The notes under the pieces: generated by a model
The model's input: only the letters and a program-made list of their open reading frames with translations
What the model was told of the DNA's origin: nothing
Database searches by the model: none
In this document: in pieces, positions 42,482 to 52,258 of the stretch
Layout of the letters: each line of letters begins with the position of its first letter
Numbering within the stretch: position 1 is the first letter of the stretch
Source of the DNA: Methanobacteriota archaeon
GTDB lineage: Archaea; Thermoplasmatota; Thermoplasmata; Methanomassiliicoccales; Methanomethylophilaceae
Reading direction: 5' to 3'
Length of the DNA: 64,000 nt
Assembly: GCA_023402275.1 (NCBI GenBank)
Contig: JAEXCH010000010.1
Location: 13,264 to 77,263 of the forward strand
Program-made: the position numbers and the translations under genes

Positions 42482-43204
42482 ATGAGGACATGTGAGATCC
42501 TTCCGGGAGTAAAGGTAACGAACGACAGGTGCCTGATACTTGAAGATGGGCCCACCGTCGTTCTCGGTGATCTCCATCTCGGTTACGAAAGTGCTCTGGA
42601 GGAGGAAGGTATGTACATCCCTAGGATGAATACCCAATCCATCAGGGATGCAATCAACGAAATACTTTCGGAATACGAACCTAGAAGGGTGGTTCTTCTG
42701 GGAGACATAAAACACGATTTCAAAAGGTCCAAACGCGAGGCAAGGGAAGAGGTCAGGAAGATAGTGGACCTTCTTCTGGAAGCGGCCGATGTCATAGTTG
42801 TAAAGGGGAATCACGACAATTTCCTGCAGAACATCCTGTCAGACATGGGGCTTATGGCCGTGGATCACATAGATATCGGAGGATTCCGCATGGAACACGG
42901 GCATGTGGATTCTCAGGTCAGGCCTGTCATCATCGGTCATGAGCATCCTTCAGTAAGGATACCGGGCGTTATGAGCGGGGGCATGAAGATACACTGTTTC
43001 GTTCATCAGAAGGAGGACGGGGTCATCGTCCTTCCTCCATTCAGTCCTTTCTCTGCCGGCAACGATCTCGTTCTGGACGGAAAATGCATCATGGCTCCGG
43101 CATTGGGCACTTCAAATTATTCCGAGGCGGACATATACGGGGTGTCCGAGGTAGGGATAATGAAACTCGGAAAACTCAGGGATGTAATGGATATAAATCT
43201 CTGA
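42482..43204 (+). CDS. Calcineurin-like metallophosphoesterase
   Basis: A 240-residue phosphoesterase with the five metal-site motifs: VVLGDLHLGYE (28-38), VVLLGDIKHDF, VVKGNHDN, MEHGHVDS and IIGHEHPSV. It belongs to the archaeal/bacterial ICC-like group often seen near DNA repair genes. Substrate unknown. Divergent from the DHH nuclease with about 90 bases between, so a DNA-metabolism link is plausible. Confidence 0.85.
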   Translation: MRTCEILPGVKVTNDRCLILEDGPTVVLGDLHLGYESALEEEGMYIPRMNTQSIRDAINEILSEYEPRRVVLLGDIKHDFKRSKREAREEVRKIVDLLLEAADVIVVKGNHDNFLQNILSDMGLMAVDHIDIGGFRMEHGHVDSQVRPVIIGHEHPSVRIPGVMSGGMKIHCFVHQKEDGVIVLPPFSPFSAGNDLVLDGKCIMAPALGTSNYSEADIYGVSEVGIMKLGKLRDVMDINL

Positions 43205-43301
43205 TGCCGATGTGAAAAAGGTTCGAAAACCATATGATATAACATCATAGCCTACCCAATTAAATAACTGTATTCTATTTCGAGCTTTAGGAGATATGCA
43301 T

Positions 43302-44342
43302 ATGTCAATGACTCCAAGAGAAAGAGTAATCTCAGCAATGAAGATGGAAGAGCTCGACAGGCCTCCGGTGGCAATTTTCACCCAGGCCGCTACGATCGGG
43401 CAGATGGACAAGGTCGGTGCCGCATGGCCCGAAGCCCACAAACAGGCAGACCTTATGGCAAAACTAGGAACCGCACAGGCAGACATGTTCGGATTTGAAT
43501 GTGTAAGGGCACCATTCTGTCTCACAGCAGAGGCTGAGAGACTCGGATGCAGGGTTCAGGTAGACAAGAAGGACGCAGCACCCATGATCAAGGAGCACCC
43601 GTTCCACTTCGACCCTATGACCGGCGAGTACGATGACCCCGCAGCACTCATGTCCCCTGAGGAGTTCCTTCAGGGCGGCAGGCCCGCAGAGGCAATCAAA
43701 GCAATGGCCCTCATGAAGAAATCACACGGCGAGGAATTCGCTGTTGTCGCAGGTAACACCGGACCATTCACCCTTGCAGGTCACATGATCAACACCGAGA
43801 ACATGGTCTTCGGTATGATGATGGCACCCGAAGAGGTATCAAGATGGGTAGCAGGTGTAAACCCTATAGTGAAGGCATACACCCAGGCACTCGCAGATGC
43901 AGGTGCGGACGCAATTCAGATGTCCGAGCCTTCCGCATCCACAGATATGCTCGCACCCGACATGTTCGAGGACGCATCCGGTAAATTCGTAAGGGAGAGC
44001 CTTGCAACCGTTAAGGACGCATTCTCGGTCCTCCACATCTGCGGAGACACATACCCCATACTTGACGGTATGATCGCCACGAACGTGACAGGAATGTCCA
44101 TCGAGGAGAAGGTCGACCCCTTCAAAGCGACTGAGAAGGTCAACAAGAGAGCAGTGCTCGTAGGAAACGTAGGATCCGTCAAGCCTCTCTTCCAGGGAAC
44201 ACCGGAAGAGGTCAAGGCCGCTGCAGAGAACTGCTGCAAGGCAGGATTCAACGTAATATCCTCTGGTTGCGGTGTTGCATCAGCAACGACCAACGAGAAC
44301 ATGCAGGCCCTTGTTGACGCAGTTAAGGCCTACAAGAACTGA
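43302..44342 (+). CDS. Methylcobamide:coenzyme M methyltransferase (MtaA/MtbA type)
   Basis: Zinc enzyme of the uroporphyrinogen decarboxylase superfamily that moves a methyl group from a corrinoid protein to coenzyme M, feeding MCR; about 346 residues. The zinc ligands are visible as HICGD near 244-248 (His and Cys) and SSGCGV near 320. MTPRERVISAMKMEE is the usual N-terminus. Methanol (MtaA) versus methylamine (MtbA) specificity cannot be read by eye. AGGAG lies eight bases before ATG 43302; an ATG at 43296 is too close to it. Its codon use is strongly biased, as in mcr, implying high expression. A TATA-like CCAATTAAATAA is at about 43256. Confidence 0.9.
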   Translation: MSMTPRERVISAMKMEELDRPPVAIFTQAATIGQMDKVGAAWPEAHKQADLMAKLGTAQADMFGFECVRAPFCLTAEAERLGCRVQVDKKDAAPMIKEHPFHFDPMTGEYDDPAALMSPEEFLQGGRPAEAIKAMALMKKSHGEEFAVVAGNTGPFTLAGHMINTENMVFGMMMAPEEVSRWVAGVNPIVKAYTQALADAGADAIQMSEPSASTDMLAPDMFEDASGKFVRESLATVKDAFSVLHICGDTYPILDGMIATNVTGMSIEEKVDPFKATEKVNKRAVLVGNVGSVKPLFQGTPEEVKAAAENCCKAGFNVISSGCGVASATTNENMQALVDAVKAYKN

Positions 44343-44436
44343 ATGTAAGAACAAACCCTTTCCAAACCATTTACCATTTTGTCATTTTGTTTTCGGATGC
44401 ATATGTTTATTCGTTCACACATCGATACTGTCCCTC

Positions 44437-45147
44437 ATGTCCGACATACTGAGAACCAATGCAGATTATGCAAAGAAGCTCAAGACGATATTGAAGCTCA
44501 GAGCCGAACCTGTTGCGGTGAAACTGATCAAGGAGGGTGATGAATGTCCCGAGGGCCCTAAGATACCCGATTCACAGATAAGCCATTGTCAGGCGATATT
44601 CCGCGCCAAGAAAGGCGAGTGCATCCGTATGCCGTTCGAGTCCCAAAGCTGCCATGTCGGAGCAGCAGTGCTTGGAATGACAGAGACACCGGCCAAGGTG
44701 GCGTCCGGCGAGTTCCATGCGGGTGTAGGCATCCATGATTCGGCGGATGCCGCGAAGAGGATGATAGACGACAGGATACTCATACCTTACAAGACATCTG
44801 GGGAAGTGGTGTGCCCTCTTGAGAAGGCGGATTTCGTTCCGGATGTGGTGGTGATCATAGATGTTGTGGAGAGGATATATTGGATAACCTCGATGATGAC
44901 CGCTTCCAAAGGAGGAAGGGCGACATTCAGCACAGCCCCGTTCCAATGTGCGTGCGAAGATGTTGTTGCGTTACCAATGGTAAATGATGTTCCCAATGTC
45001 TCGTTGGGATGCTTCGGATGCAGGAAGAAGACCGATATGGCGCCCGATGAACTCGCATGCGGGATACCTTACGACCTGATCCCGGAATACGTCTCTAGAC
45101 TGGAAAGGTATTCGGAAGGTGCGCTCTCCAAGGCAAAACGCGACTAA
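44437..45147 (+). CDS. DUF169 family protein
   Basis: A 236-residue protein with the DUF169 pattern: LRAEPVAVKLI near the start, then many Cys (HCQAIF, GECIRMP, QSCHVGAAVLGM, FQCACEDVV, LGCFGCRKKTDM, ELACGIPY). The Cys content suggests metal or Fe-S binding; the function is unknown. The true start is the ATG at 44437, since upstream codons in frame belong to the methyltransferase gene. It lies between the CoM methyltransferase and mcr, a context seen as methanogenesis-linked by inference only. Confidence 0.82.
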   Translation: MSDILRTNADYAKKLKTILKLRAEPVAVKLIKEGDECPEGPKIPDSQISHCQAIFRAKKGECIRMPFESQSCHVGAAVLGMTETPAKVASGEFHAGVGIHDSADAAKRMIDDRILIPYKTSGEVVCPLEKADFVPDVVVIIDVVERIYWITSMMTASKGGRATFSTAPFQCACEDVVALPMVNDVPNVSLGCFGCRKKTDMAPDELACGIPYDLIPEYVSRLERYSEGALSKAKRD

Positions 45148-45225
45148 ACCAATTAGTGTTATTTTATTCTGTTTTGATGATAACATGTTATACGCTGTTT
45201 TTGATAATGTTGTTACCATAGAGAA

Positions 45226-45424
45226 TTTATAAATACTAGGGAAAGGACCAAAACCTACGATATCGGATATTTTCGGTTCGCCGAAATGTTGAAAAATCAT
45301 CATTTTTGTTCAAAAACCACATATTTTCGCATGGGTTTAAATTAGATAATACATTAACCTACCTCGCAAGGGGAATGCGAAAAACTGACGATTTTCGCGA
45401 ATTATTTGAACAAGGAGGTATGAA
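45226..45424 (+). promoter_or_regulatory. mcr operon promoter and structured leader
   Basis: TTTATAAATA at 45226-45235 is a strong TATA candidate, predicting a start near 45257 and a leader of about 165 nt; TTTAAAT at 45336-45342 could be a second promoter. The leader region holds three hairpins: TTTCGG-TTCG-CCGAAA (45271-45286, UUCG loop), AAAAAT-CATC-ATTTTT (45292-45307) and GCGAAAA/TTTTCGC (45377-45383/45392-45398). The string ATTTTCG occurs three times (about 45269, 45323 and 45391). AAGGAGGT (45412-45419) is a near-perfect ribosome binding site. The region is markedly AT-rich and holds no gene. Confidence 0.6.
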
Positions 45425-46753
45425 ATGCCAAAATACAAGGACGTAGTTGACCTGTATGACGACAACGGAAAACGCATAGCGAAAGAAGTTCCGTTGGAAG
45501 CCATCAGTCCTCTGCGCAACAATGCGATCAAGAGGATCGTGTCTCTTACCAAGAGAACTGTGGCTGTCAACCTTGCCGGAATCGAGAAGGCTCTCAAGAC
45601 CGGTAACATGGCTGGCGCCCAGATCAAAGGGAAAGAGGTAGACATAAAACTTGTCGACAGCGCAAAGAAAATTGCAGCAGCAGTCAAGGAAAAAGTGCAG
45701 GTAGTTGCCGATGACGACACAGTCGTCACAATAAAGGCAGACGGGAAGAGCTTGGTCGTAATAGTACCGGAAGCAAGAGTGAACTCAGGTGTAGAATACA
45801 CAACCGGTTTCACTGCAGTAGCATCCGCAGTAACAGAGGCGATCATTGACGAGTTCAAGATCCCCATGTACAAGGCCAACATGGTAAAGGCAGCAGTTTG
45901 GGGAAGATACCCTCAGACAGTCGGATTCGACGGTGCCAACGTAAAATCCATATTGGACATCCCACAGAACAACGAGGGAGCAGGTTACGCACTCAGGAAC
46001 ATCATGGCGAACCACGTCGTCGCACTTGTCAACAAGAACGCGATGCAGGGTGTAGCACTCTCGGCAATATTCGAGCAGTGCGGTGCATATGAGATGGGTG
46101 ACGCGATCGGAAACTTCGAGAGAAGCCACCTCCTCGGTCTCGCATATCAGGGACTTAATGCTAACAACATGTTGTACACCATTGTCAAGAAGAACGGAAA
46201 GACCGGAACGGTCGGTACCGTTATCGAATCCCTTATGGCAAGGGCAATAGACGATGGCGTCATATACGTAAAAGAGACCCTTCCCTCAGGCTACAAGGTG
46301 TACTCCACAAAGGACCTTCCTCTGTGGAACGCATACGCAGCCGTCGGACAGGTCGCAGCCGTCATGGTGAACGTCGGTGCAGCAAGAGCAGCACAGGGAG
46401 TTCCCGGAACCGTTCTGTACTACAACGATCTGCTCGAGCACGAGACCGGACTGCCCGGTGTCGATTACGGAAGATCCGAAGGAGTCGGTGTCGGTATGTC
46501 ATTCTTCTCCCACTCGATCTATGGAGGAGGAGGACCCGGTCTGTTCCACGGAAACCACGTGGTCACAAGACACTCCAAGGGAGTTCTGATCCCCGCAGTC
46601 ACTGCAGCCAACTGTCTTGACGGAGGAACACAGACCTTCTCGCCTGAAGCAACATCCGGACTCATCAAAGAGGTTTTCGGAGACATGACTGAATTCCGCA
46701 CACCTATGCAGGTCGTAGGTGCAGAGGCGAAGAAGATCGCAAAGAAGGTCTGA
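45425..46753 (+). CDS. mcrB: Methyl-coenzyme M reductase subunit beta
   Basis: Beta subunit of the MCR (alpha-beta-gamma)2 complex that reduces methyl-CoM with CoB to methane; 442 residues, the family length. [15 protein letters not shown] at the start, [40 protein letters not shown] (outlined, about 165-190) and the [20 protein letters not shown] active-site wall near 360-380 are canonical. It is first in mcrB-D-G-A with mcrC located elsewhere (54911). Codon bias indicates high expression. Confidence 0.98.
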   Translation: MPKYKDVVDLYDDNGKRIAKEVPLEAISPLRNNAIKRIVSLTKRTVAVNLAGIEKALKTGNMAGAQIKGKEVDIKLVDSAKKIAAAVKEKVQVVADDDTVVTIKADGKSLVVIVPEARVNSGVEYTTGFTAVASAVTEAIIDEFKIPMYKANMVKAAVWGRYPQTVGFDGANVKSILDIPQNNEGAGYALRNIMANHVVALVNKNAMQGVALSAIFEQCGAYEMGDAIGNFERSHLLGLAYQGLNANNMLYTIVKKNGKTGTVGTVIESLMARAIDDGVIYVKETLPSGYKVYSTKDLPLWNAYAAVGQVAAVMVNVGAARAAQGVPGTVLYYNDLLEHETGLPGVDYGRSEGVGVGMSFFSHSIYGGGGPGLFHGNHVVTRHSKGVLIPAVTAANCLDGGTQTFSPEATSGLIKEVFGDMTEFRTPMQVVGAEAKKIAKKV

Positions 46754-46760
46754 GTTGTCT

Positions 46761-47204
46761 ATGTCGAGTGAACCAACAGTAGATTACGCGGGAATACCAC
46801 TTCCCGAAGTAGAGATATTCTCAAATGCTCTGCTCAGCGCCGAGACGACCGAAAAGGTACTCAATGCGCTTGAGCCGATCGAGCACATCAGACAGATAAA
46901 CATGACCGGTGAGAGCATATCGAAGAATCTCAACAGCGGTCCCGGAAAAGGGCTACCGAACAACCACTCCGAGCGCAAGGTGATAAAGGTCGGCGGGCGT
47001 GACGTAGAGTTGAGATTCATGGTCGGAGCTTTCTACATCGAATTGGATGTGGACAGCGAAGCACTGCTCGATGAGACCGTTGAGAAGATCAAGGCAGCCT
47101 GTGAGGAAACAATGCCTCTCGGGTTCAGCGTAAATGTAGGAAGATACTCGAAATACAGAAAGACACTCAGAGATTACAGAGGTGAAAATTATGGCAACAT
47201 ATAA
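46761..47204 (+). CDS. mcrD: MCR operon protein D
   Basis: Accessory protein that associates with MCR assembly or activation intermediates; 147 residues. It has the family blocks [37 protein letters not shown] and [11 protein letters not shown]. The ATG at 46761 follows the mcrB stop by seven bases; earlier in-frame codons lie inside mcrB. Its end overlaps mcrG by 14 bases. Confidence 0.95.
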   Translation: MSSEPTVDYAGIPLPEVEIFSNALLSAETTEKVLNALEPIEHIRQINMTGESISKNLNSGPGKGLPNNHSERKVIKVGGRDVELRFMVGAFYIELDVDSEALLDETVEKIKAACEETMPLGFSVNVGRYSKYRKTLRDYRGENYGNI

Positions 47205-47967
47205 GAGACAGTTCTACCCCGGAACCACATCCCCTGCTAAAAACAGAAGGAGATACATGGATCCTAAGGCGAACTTGAAGAAACTTCGCGATGTATCCAT
47301 GGACGACGTCGTCAGGATAATGGGACACCGCAACCCCGGAGAGGACTACAAATCCATCCACCCCCCGATCGAGGAGGGCAAAGAGCCCGACTGTCCGATA
47401 AGGAAACTTGTCGTACCGATCGAGGGAGCAAAGAAAGGAGACAGGATCAGGTACATACAGTTCACTGATTCGGTCTACTTCGCACCGATATCCCCCTACC
47501 AGAGGGCATGGATGTACCTTTCAAGGTACAGAGGTATCGACACCGGAACACTGTCCGGAAGACAGATCATCGAGATAAGGGAGAGGGACCTTGAGAAACT
47601 CGCCAAAGAGATGATCGACAATGAGACCTTCGACCCCGCACTTACCGGTATCAGAGGAGCAACAGTTCACGGACACGCATGCCGTCTCGATGAGAACGGT
47701 CTGATGTTCGATGCCTGGCAGAGATACGTTTGGGACAAGGACAAGAAAGAAGTAGTTTACGTTAAGGATCAGGTCGCCATCCCCCTCGATAGGAGGATCG
47801 CCGTTGGAAAACCAGCGTCAATGAACGACCTTAAGAAGAGGACAACGATCTTCAGAGCCGACGGCGTGGACATGAGGGATGACAAAGAAGTTACTGAATA
47901 CGGACTCAGGATCCACAAGCTCAGGACACTTGGTGGCTATCAGCCCTTCAATGTAAAGGATGTGTAA
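47191..47967 (+). CDS. mcrG: Methyl-coenzyme M reductase subunit gamma
   Basis: Gamma subunit of MCR, 258 residues. [19 protein letters not shown] at the N-terminus, [38 protein letters not shown] (outlined, about 150-170) and [15 protein letters not shown] are diagnostic. The ATG at 47191 lies behind GAGGTG. Translation overlaps the end of mcrD; mcrA starts two bases after its stop. Confidence 0.98.
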   Translation: MATYKRQFYPGTTSPAKNRRRYMDPKANLKKLRDVSMDDVVRIMGHRNPGEDYKSIHPPIEEGKEPDCPIRKLVVPIEGAKKGDRIRYIQFTDSVYFAPISPYQRAWMYLSRYRGIDTGTLSGRQIIEIRERDLEKLAKEMIDNETFDPALTGIRGATVHGHACRLDENGLMFDAWQRYVWDKDKKEVVYVKDQVAIPLDRRIAVGKPASMNDLKKRTTIFRADGVDMRDDKEVTEYGLRIHKLRTLGGYQPFNVKDV

Positions 47968-47969
47968 AC

Positions 47970-49634
47970 ATGGCCGGCAAACAGAAAGAAAAGCTTTTCA
48001 TGGAAGCTGTCAAGAAGAAGTTCAAAGAGGACCCAACCGACATGGAGACGAAATATTACGTCTATGGAGGATGGAAACAGTCCAAGAGCAAAGTGGAATT
48101 CCAGAAATCAGCAGAGGAGATCGCAAAGAAGCGCGGTTTCCCTATGATGAACGAGGACATCGGTGTCCCGCTCGGACAGAGGTCATGGATGCCCTACCAG
48201 CTGTCACACACTGACATCTATGTAGAGGCAGACGATCTCCACTGTGTCAACAACCCTGCTATCCAGCAGGCATGGGATGACATCAGGAGGACCGTCCTTG
48301 TTGGTCTCGACTCCCCTCACAGCACGATCGAGAAGAGATTGGGAAAAGAGGTAACACCCGAGACCATCAACTCATATCTGGAAGTTGTTAACCACACAAT
48401 GCCCGGTGGAGCAGTTGTTCAGGAGCACATGGCAGAGGTCAACCCTGCATTGGTGTACGACTCGTACGTCAAAGTGTTCTCCGGAGACGACGACCTGATC
48501 GATGAGATCGACTCAAGGTTCGTCATCGACATCAACAAACTCTTCCCCAAGGCTCAGGCAGAGCAGTTGAAGAAAGCGATCGGAAAAACCCTGATGCAGG
48601 CTGTCCGCGTTCCTACCATCGTAGGAAGGCTCATGGACGGTGCAACTGTATCCAGGCACGCAGCTATGCAGATCTCGATGGCTTTCATCTCCTCCTACAA
48701 ACTCGCAGCAGGAGAGGCAGCTATCGCAGACTTCGCATACTCTGCTAAGCACCAGTCTATCAACATGGGAACCATGATGCCCGCAAGGCGTGCAAGAGGA
48801 CCCAACGAACCCGGAGGAATACCCTTCGGATTCTTTGCTGATATGCTTCAGTCCGACCGTGTCTATCCTGACGACCCGGGAAGAGCAGTTCTCGAGACAG
48901 TCGGTCTCGGTGCAGCGATCTTCGACCAGGTCTACCTCGGTGGATACATGTCCGGTGGTGTAGGATTCACTCAGTACGCAACAGCGACATACACTGATAA
49001 CATCCTCGAGGACTACGTCTACTACGCCATTGACAGGATCAATGACAAGTATGGCGGATTCTGTAAATTGGATCCCTCAAAGTACGACGAGCTCCTCAAA
49101 CTCGGAGACGACGTCAACGCATACGCATTGGAGATGTACGAGAGATACCCCGCTGTCATGGAGACACACTTCGGTGGATCCCAGAGAGCGACCGTTGCAG
49201 CAGCAACGACCGGTATCGCCGGATCGATGGCTACCGGTGTAGCAGACTGCGGTCTGAACATGTGGTACCTTTCAATGCTCCAGCACAAGGAGAGGACAGG
49301 AAGGCTCGGATTCTACGGATACGACCTGCAGGACCAGTGCGGTTCCGCGAACTCGTTCTCATACAGGTCCGACGAGGGTCTGCCTGCTGAGCTCAGAGGT
49401 CCGAACTACCCCAACTACGCAATGAACGTCGGTCACCTGTCTGGATACTCCGGTATCGCAAAGGCAGCTCACGTCGCACGTGGAGACGCATACACCGCCA
49501 ATCCCTTCATACGTGTCGCATTCGCAGATCCCAGCTTGATCTTCGACTTCGCGAACATCACGAAGGAGATCGGAAGAGGTGGACTCAGAGAGTTCGTCCC
49601 CGCCGGCGAGAGGACCGCGGTCATCAAAGGCTGA
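47970..49634 (+). CDS. mcrA: Methyl-coenzyme M reductase subunit alpha
   Basis: Catalytic alpha subunit binding coenzyme F430, 554 residues. The primer-signature segment [21 protein letters not shown] begins near residue 329 (given in outline). Positions that are modified in other methanogens are present: His261 in AKHQSINMG (N-methylhistidine site), the Arg in [13 protein letters not shown] (5-methylarginine site), Gly450 in [10 protein letters not shown] (thioglycine site), Asp455 (didehydroaspartate site) and Cys457 (S-methylcysteine site). Whether each is modified here is unknown, but a YcaO enzyme for thioglycine lies 370 bases downstream. DUF2098 follows after five bases. Confidence 0.99.
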   Translation: MAGKQKEKLFMEAVKKKFKEDPTDMETKYYVYGGWKQSKSKVEFQKSAEEIAKKRGFPMMNEDIGVPLGQRSWMPYQLSHTDIYVEADDLHCVNNPAIQQAWDDIRRTVLVGLDSPHSTIEKRLGKEVTPETINSYLEVVNHTMPGGAVVQEHMAEVNPALVYDSYVKVFSGDDDLIDEIDSRFVIDINKLFPKAQAEQLKKAIGKTLMQAVRVPTIVGRLMDGATVSRHAAMQISMAFISSYKLAAGEAAIADFAYSAKHQSINMGTMMPARRARGPNEPGGIPFGFFADMLQSDRVYPDDPGRAVLETVGLGAAIFDQVYLGGYMSGGVGFTQYATATYTDNILEDYVYYAIDRINDKYGGFCKLDPSKYDELLKLGDDVNAYALEMYERYPAVMETHFGGSQRATVAAATTGIAGSMATGVADCGLNMWYLSMLQHKERTGRLGFYGYDLQDQCGSANSFSYRSDEGLPAELRGPNYPNYAMNVGHLSGYSGIAKAAHVARGDAYTANPFIRVAFADPSLIFDFANITKEIGRGGLREFVPAGERTAVIKG

Positions 49635-49639
49635 TCCCG

Positions 49640-49933
49640 ATGGTGGCAGTAGGGGACATACTGAAGTACATACCGACATCGACGGTCGGAAAGGTAACGG
49701 ATGTCAGGGAGAGGGATGGAAAGGTCTGGGTGAAACTGGACTTCACGAACCTCTACTACGACTTCGAATACCTGAAGACCGCAGACCCGTCGGAGTACAA
49801 GGCGGTCTCCTACAAAGAGCGTGAAAAGAACACCGCCGAAGGGCGTGAGGGCGCAGAGAAGGCACTTGAAGAACTCCGCAAAACGGAGGAAGAAGTGGAT
49901 ATCCGTGACTTCACACCAAGCGGCGGTGGATAA
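49640..49933 (+). CDS. DUF2098-like small protein, end of mcr operon
   Basis: A 97-residue protein: an SH3-like beta part (VGDILKYIPTSTVGKVTDVRER at the N-terminus, then KVWVKLDFTNLYYDFEYLK) and a charged helical tail ending in Gly-Gly-Gly. It resembles the methanogen DUF2098 family by eye. It starts five bases after the mcrA stop and just before a strong terminator, so it is co-transcribed with mcr and probably shares its function. Role unknown. Confidence 0.75.
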   Translation: MVAVGDILKYIPTSTVGKVTDVRERDGKVWVKLDFTNLYYDFEYLKTADPSEYKAVSYKEREKNTAEGREGAEKALEELRKTEEEVDIRDFTPSGGG

Positions 49934-49958
49934 ACCCCTTTAATCCTTTTACTTTCAT

Positions 49959-49984
49959 CTCCCTCTTCGGAGGGAGTTTTTTTT
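49959..49984 (+). terminator. Strong hairpin terminator after the mcr operon
   Basis: CTCCCTC-TTCG-GAGGGAG (49959-49976) is a perfect 7-bp stem closed by a UUCG tetraloop, followed by eight T residues. It has the form of a bacterial intrinsic terminator and also precedes an A-rich stretch that could act for the opposing ycaO gene. Confidence 0.85.
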
Positions 49985-50001
49985 AATAAAATAAAAAAAG
50001 A

Positions 50002-51216
50002 TCACTTTTTTATGGGCCACATGCCCTTCAGTCTGGCGCCTTCTCTCTCGGGGTCCATTGTGGAAACTTCCAATCCGGGAACTATCATCCTCACGACAGG
50101 TACCTCGGTCTCATCTCTTGTTAGATCGACTGCGATGACCATGTCGAACCCTGCTTTGACCAATCTGTCCAGAACTACTTCTATGTCATCAAGTACGTAA
50201 GGGGTCGAGAGGTCAGGCATGTCCTTCAGATGTATCTTGTTCTGAAGTTCTGAGTACCATGCGCGGTTGACGGATTTGATCTTATCATATCCCATGTCAT
50301 TGGCTATCCTCAGTAATCTTGCATTGCCTTTGACTCCATGTTTGTGGGTGGTCCTGCTTTGAGCCACTTCGGTGATGGCCCTTATGCATGCTATCTCGGG
50401 ATTGAGATGGGTACCAACTCCTATCGTCAAGAGTTCCGGGTCCTTTGTGACAGTATCGTCGGCTGCCGCCCCGATGGTCGGGACCCCTATGTCATGCGTC
50501 AGATCCTTCAGGTATATGTCCACACCCTGTTCTTTGAACAATTTGAGAAGTCTGCCAGGTGTCGATTCCTCATCCACAATTACATCCGCGAAAGCTCTTC
50601 CCCTATCCTCCATGAGGGACCAGGCATCCCTCTCTATCAACTCGAAAAGCGCATGGAGTATCGCTTCTTCCATAGTGTTTCCGGATGCTATTCCGTTGGT
50701 ATGATATCTGAAAAGCTGAAGATCGTCCTCAGGGAAATAAGGATGGAACACCGAACATGCCGGAACCCAGATCGGCAACCCCCTGAACATCTCGAAACCC
50801 CTGACCCATGCTATCTCAGCATGATCATAGACATCAAGCGTCCTGTAAGGCAGGATCAGGTCCTTTGGATCGACCGTAAGACCAACATCCATGGCCTGCT
50901 CAACGGTACCGTATATCACTTCATCGGATTCCCTGAGTTCTGCGCTGTATCTCTCAACGGCTTCCATGACAGCTGATGCCTTTGCCTGCTCAGTTGTCAC
51001 ACCCTTGCCGTTGTAATTCTTAACAGCGCCGTCCGCCGCATCCGGTCTGTCGACCGCAAAGACGGGTATTCCGATGTTATCAAGAGCTGTTATGTTCTCA
51101 GGGTCACAGATGCCTATTTTGGAGAGTATGGGCAAGACCTTTTCCAATGTCTTTTCCGGAGGTATTATCCTTATTCCTGTCTCTGGCGAATACTTAGAGC
51201 ACCTGTTCAGTATCAT
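50002..51216 (-). CDS. YcaO-domain protein (methanogenesis marker 1), McrA thioglycine synthase candidate
   Basis: ATP-dependent peptide-backbone-activating enzyme, 404 residues. The YcaO domain shows KASAVMEAVERYSAE (ATP/Mg helix near 80-94), then TNGIASGNTMEEAILHALFELIERDA (outlined, about 168-193), and RAITEVAQSRTT. Methanogen YcaO proteins with TfuA install thioglycine in McrA; its position tail to tail with mcr supports this. No TfuA-like gene is recognisable in the window, so the partner is elsewhere or dispensable. Confidence 0.88.
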   Translation of the reverse strand: MILNRCSKYSPETGIRIIPPEKTLEKVLPILSKIGICDPENITALDNIGIPVFAVDRPDAADGAVKNYNGKGVTTEQAKASAVMEAVERYSAELRESDEVIYGTVEQAMDVGLTVDPKDLILPYRTLDVYDHAEIAWVRGFEMFRGLPIWVPACSVFHPYFPEDDLQLFRYHTNGIASGNTMEEAILHALFELIERDAWSLMEDRGRAFADVIVDEESTPGRLLKLFKEQGVDIYLKDLTHDIGVPTIGAAADDTVTKDPELLTIGVGTHLNPEIACIRAITEVAQSRTTHKHGVKGNARLLRIANDMGYDKIKSVNRAWYSELQNKIHLKDMPDLSTPYVLDDIEVVLDRLVKAGFDMVIAVDLTRDETEVPVVRMIVPGLEVSTMDPEREGARLKGMWPIKK

Positions 51217-51262
51217 GGCTCCGCCGTGATAGCAATGATAGGATTTAATCCCAACACAAGGC

Positions 51263-51811
51263 TCAAATATCGTTGTATCCGACGAGGACGCTTGCCAACT
51301 TTGGATCGTCCTGAAGCTTGTAGTATTTCCTCATCATCAGATCGCAAGTAGGTGCGGGACTGCATGATATCACATCCTTGCAGCCATTCTCCGCATTCAA
51401 TTCGGGGAATGATACCGCAGGCATCACGAACTTCTCTCCCCCCATGCCTTTGACCTCGGGGAACAACACGAAAGCATCGGACAGCCAGACCACGTCCTCT
51501 CTGTTAAGATATTCCTTGGCGGTGAAAGGGAACACCTCAAGACCCATGATAGCCCCTGTATCCGATACAAGGATGACAGTGGGTTCCGGCGGCGGTCTGA
51601 ATCTGGGGTCCTTTATGATCGCTATCACGTGATCCCTTTGCAGAGCCTCATCGAAACCCTCATTCTGAACAACGATGTTGCCCATGGCAATGACCTTTTC
51701 CTCCTCGTCTCTCATCTGATCAAGGATATCTTTGTCAAGATAGAATGCATGGATAACTCCCCTCATGTTCCTTATAATCTCTAAGGGCTTACTGATGACT
51801 TCCTCACTCAT
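51263..51811 (-). CDS. Unknown protein beside the YcaO gene
   Basis: A 182-residue soluble protein with blocks FRPPPEPTVILVSDTGAIMG and a Cys cluster CKDVISCSPAPTC near 146-158. I do not recognise the family. It is not TfuA-like. It lies 46 bases upstream of ycaO in the same direction and is probably co-transcribed, so a link to MCR maturation is worth considering. Confidence 0.65.
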   Translation of the reverse strand: MSEEVISKPLEIIRNMRGVIHAFYLDKDILDQMRDEEEKVIAMGNIVVQNEGFDEALQRDHVIAIIKDPRFRPPPEPTVILVSDTGAIMGLEVFPFTAKEYLNREDVVWLSDAFVLFPEVKGMGGEKFVMPAVSFPELNAENGCKDVISCSPAPTCDLMMRKYYKLQDDPKLASVLVGYNDI

Positions 51812-51934
51812 CTATGGAAAATGGGAATCTGATTATATACAATTAGCGATAATTGGATGTGTCTTACCTAACCTAATTATAGTTGTTCGTAGGACAATCC
51901 ATTCAAAAGATCGGGTTTGTAAGATGTTTTGGTG

Positions 51935-52258
51935 TCATTCGATCTTTATCGTGACATCCCTTTTAAGTCCGAGTCCTCCGGCCACTTCAACGGCCTTGAC
52001 CATCCCGCACGGTACGGGACATGCCGCATGAGGCAGGCTCTCGCTTGCTAATTTATAGACGTCGGTCTCGCACATCTTCCCCTCCACTTCCGTGTATGGG
52101 CAGATGGGTTGAATGGACCAGGACATCCTGAGTACATTGGGACAATCACTGTGTATCTCAATCTCCACCATACCGGTATCCGGGTTGCTCTTGGCCTCTA
52201 TGGTGGTTATCATCTTGCATACGCCACCATCAACAGTGACCTTGCATTCGTCGCTCAT
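51935..52258 (-). CDS. Small Cys-rich protein, possibly DUF6951
   Basis: A 107-residue protein with eight Cys: ECKVTVDGGVCKM, SDCPNVLRM, QPICPYTEVEGKMC and HAACPVPCGMVKAVEVAGG. The C-terminal CPVPCGMVKAVEVA block resembles DUF6951 proteins of methanogens and clostridia, from memory only. Four-base overlap with the upstream regulator gene shows co-translation. Metal or Fe-S binding is likely. Confidence 0.65.
   Translation of the reverse strand: MSDECKVTVDGGVCKMITTIEAKSNPDTGMVEIEIHSDCPNVLRMSWSIQPICPYTEVEGKMCETDVYKLASESLPHAACPVPCGMVKAVEVAGGLGLKRDVTIKIE

Noticed and set aside
44272..44436. Upstream extension of the DUF169 gene.
   Set aside because: It overlaps the last 70 bases of the methyltransferase gene and gives low-complexity sequence; the domain starts at 44437.
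51263..51811. TfuA partner of YcaO.
   Set aside because: The protein beside ycaO shows none of the TfuA-like motifs I would expect; left as unknown.
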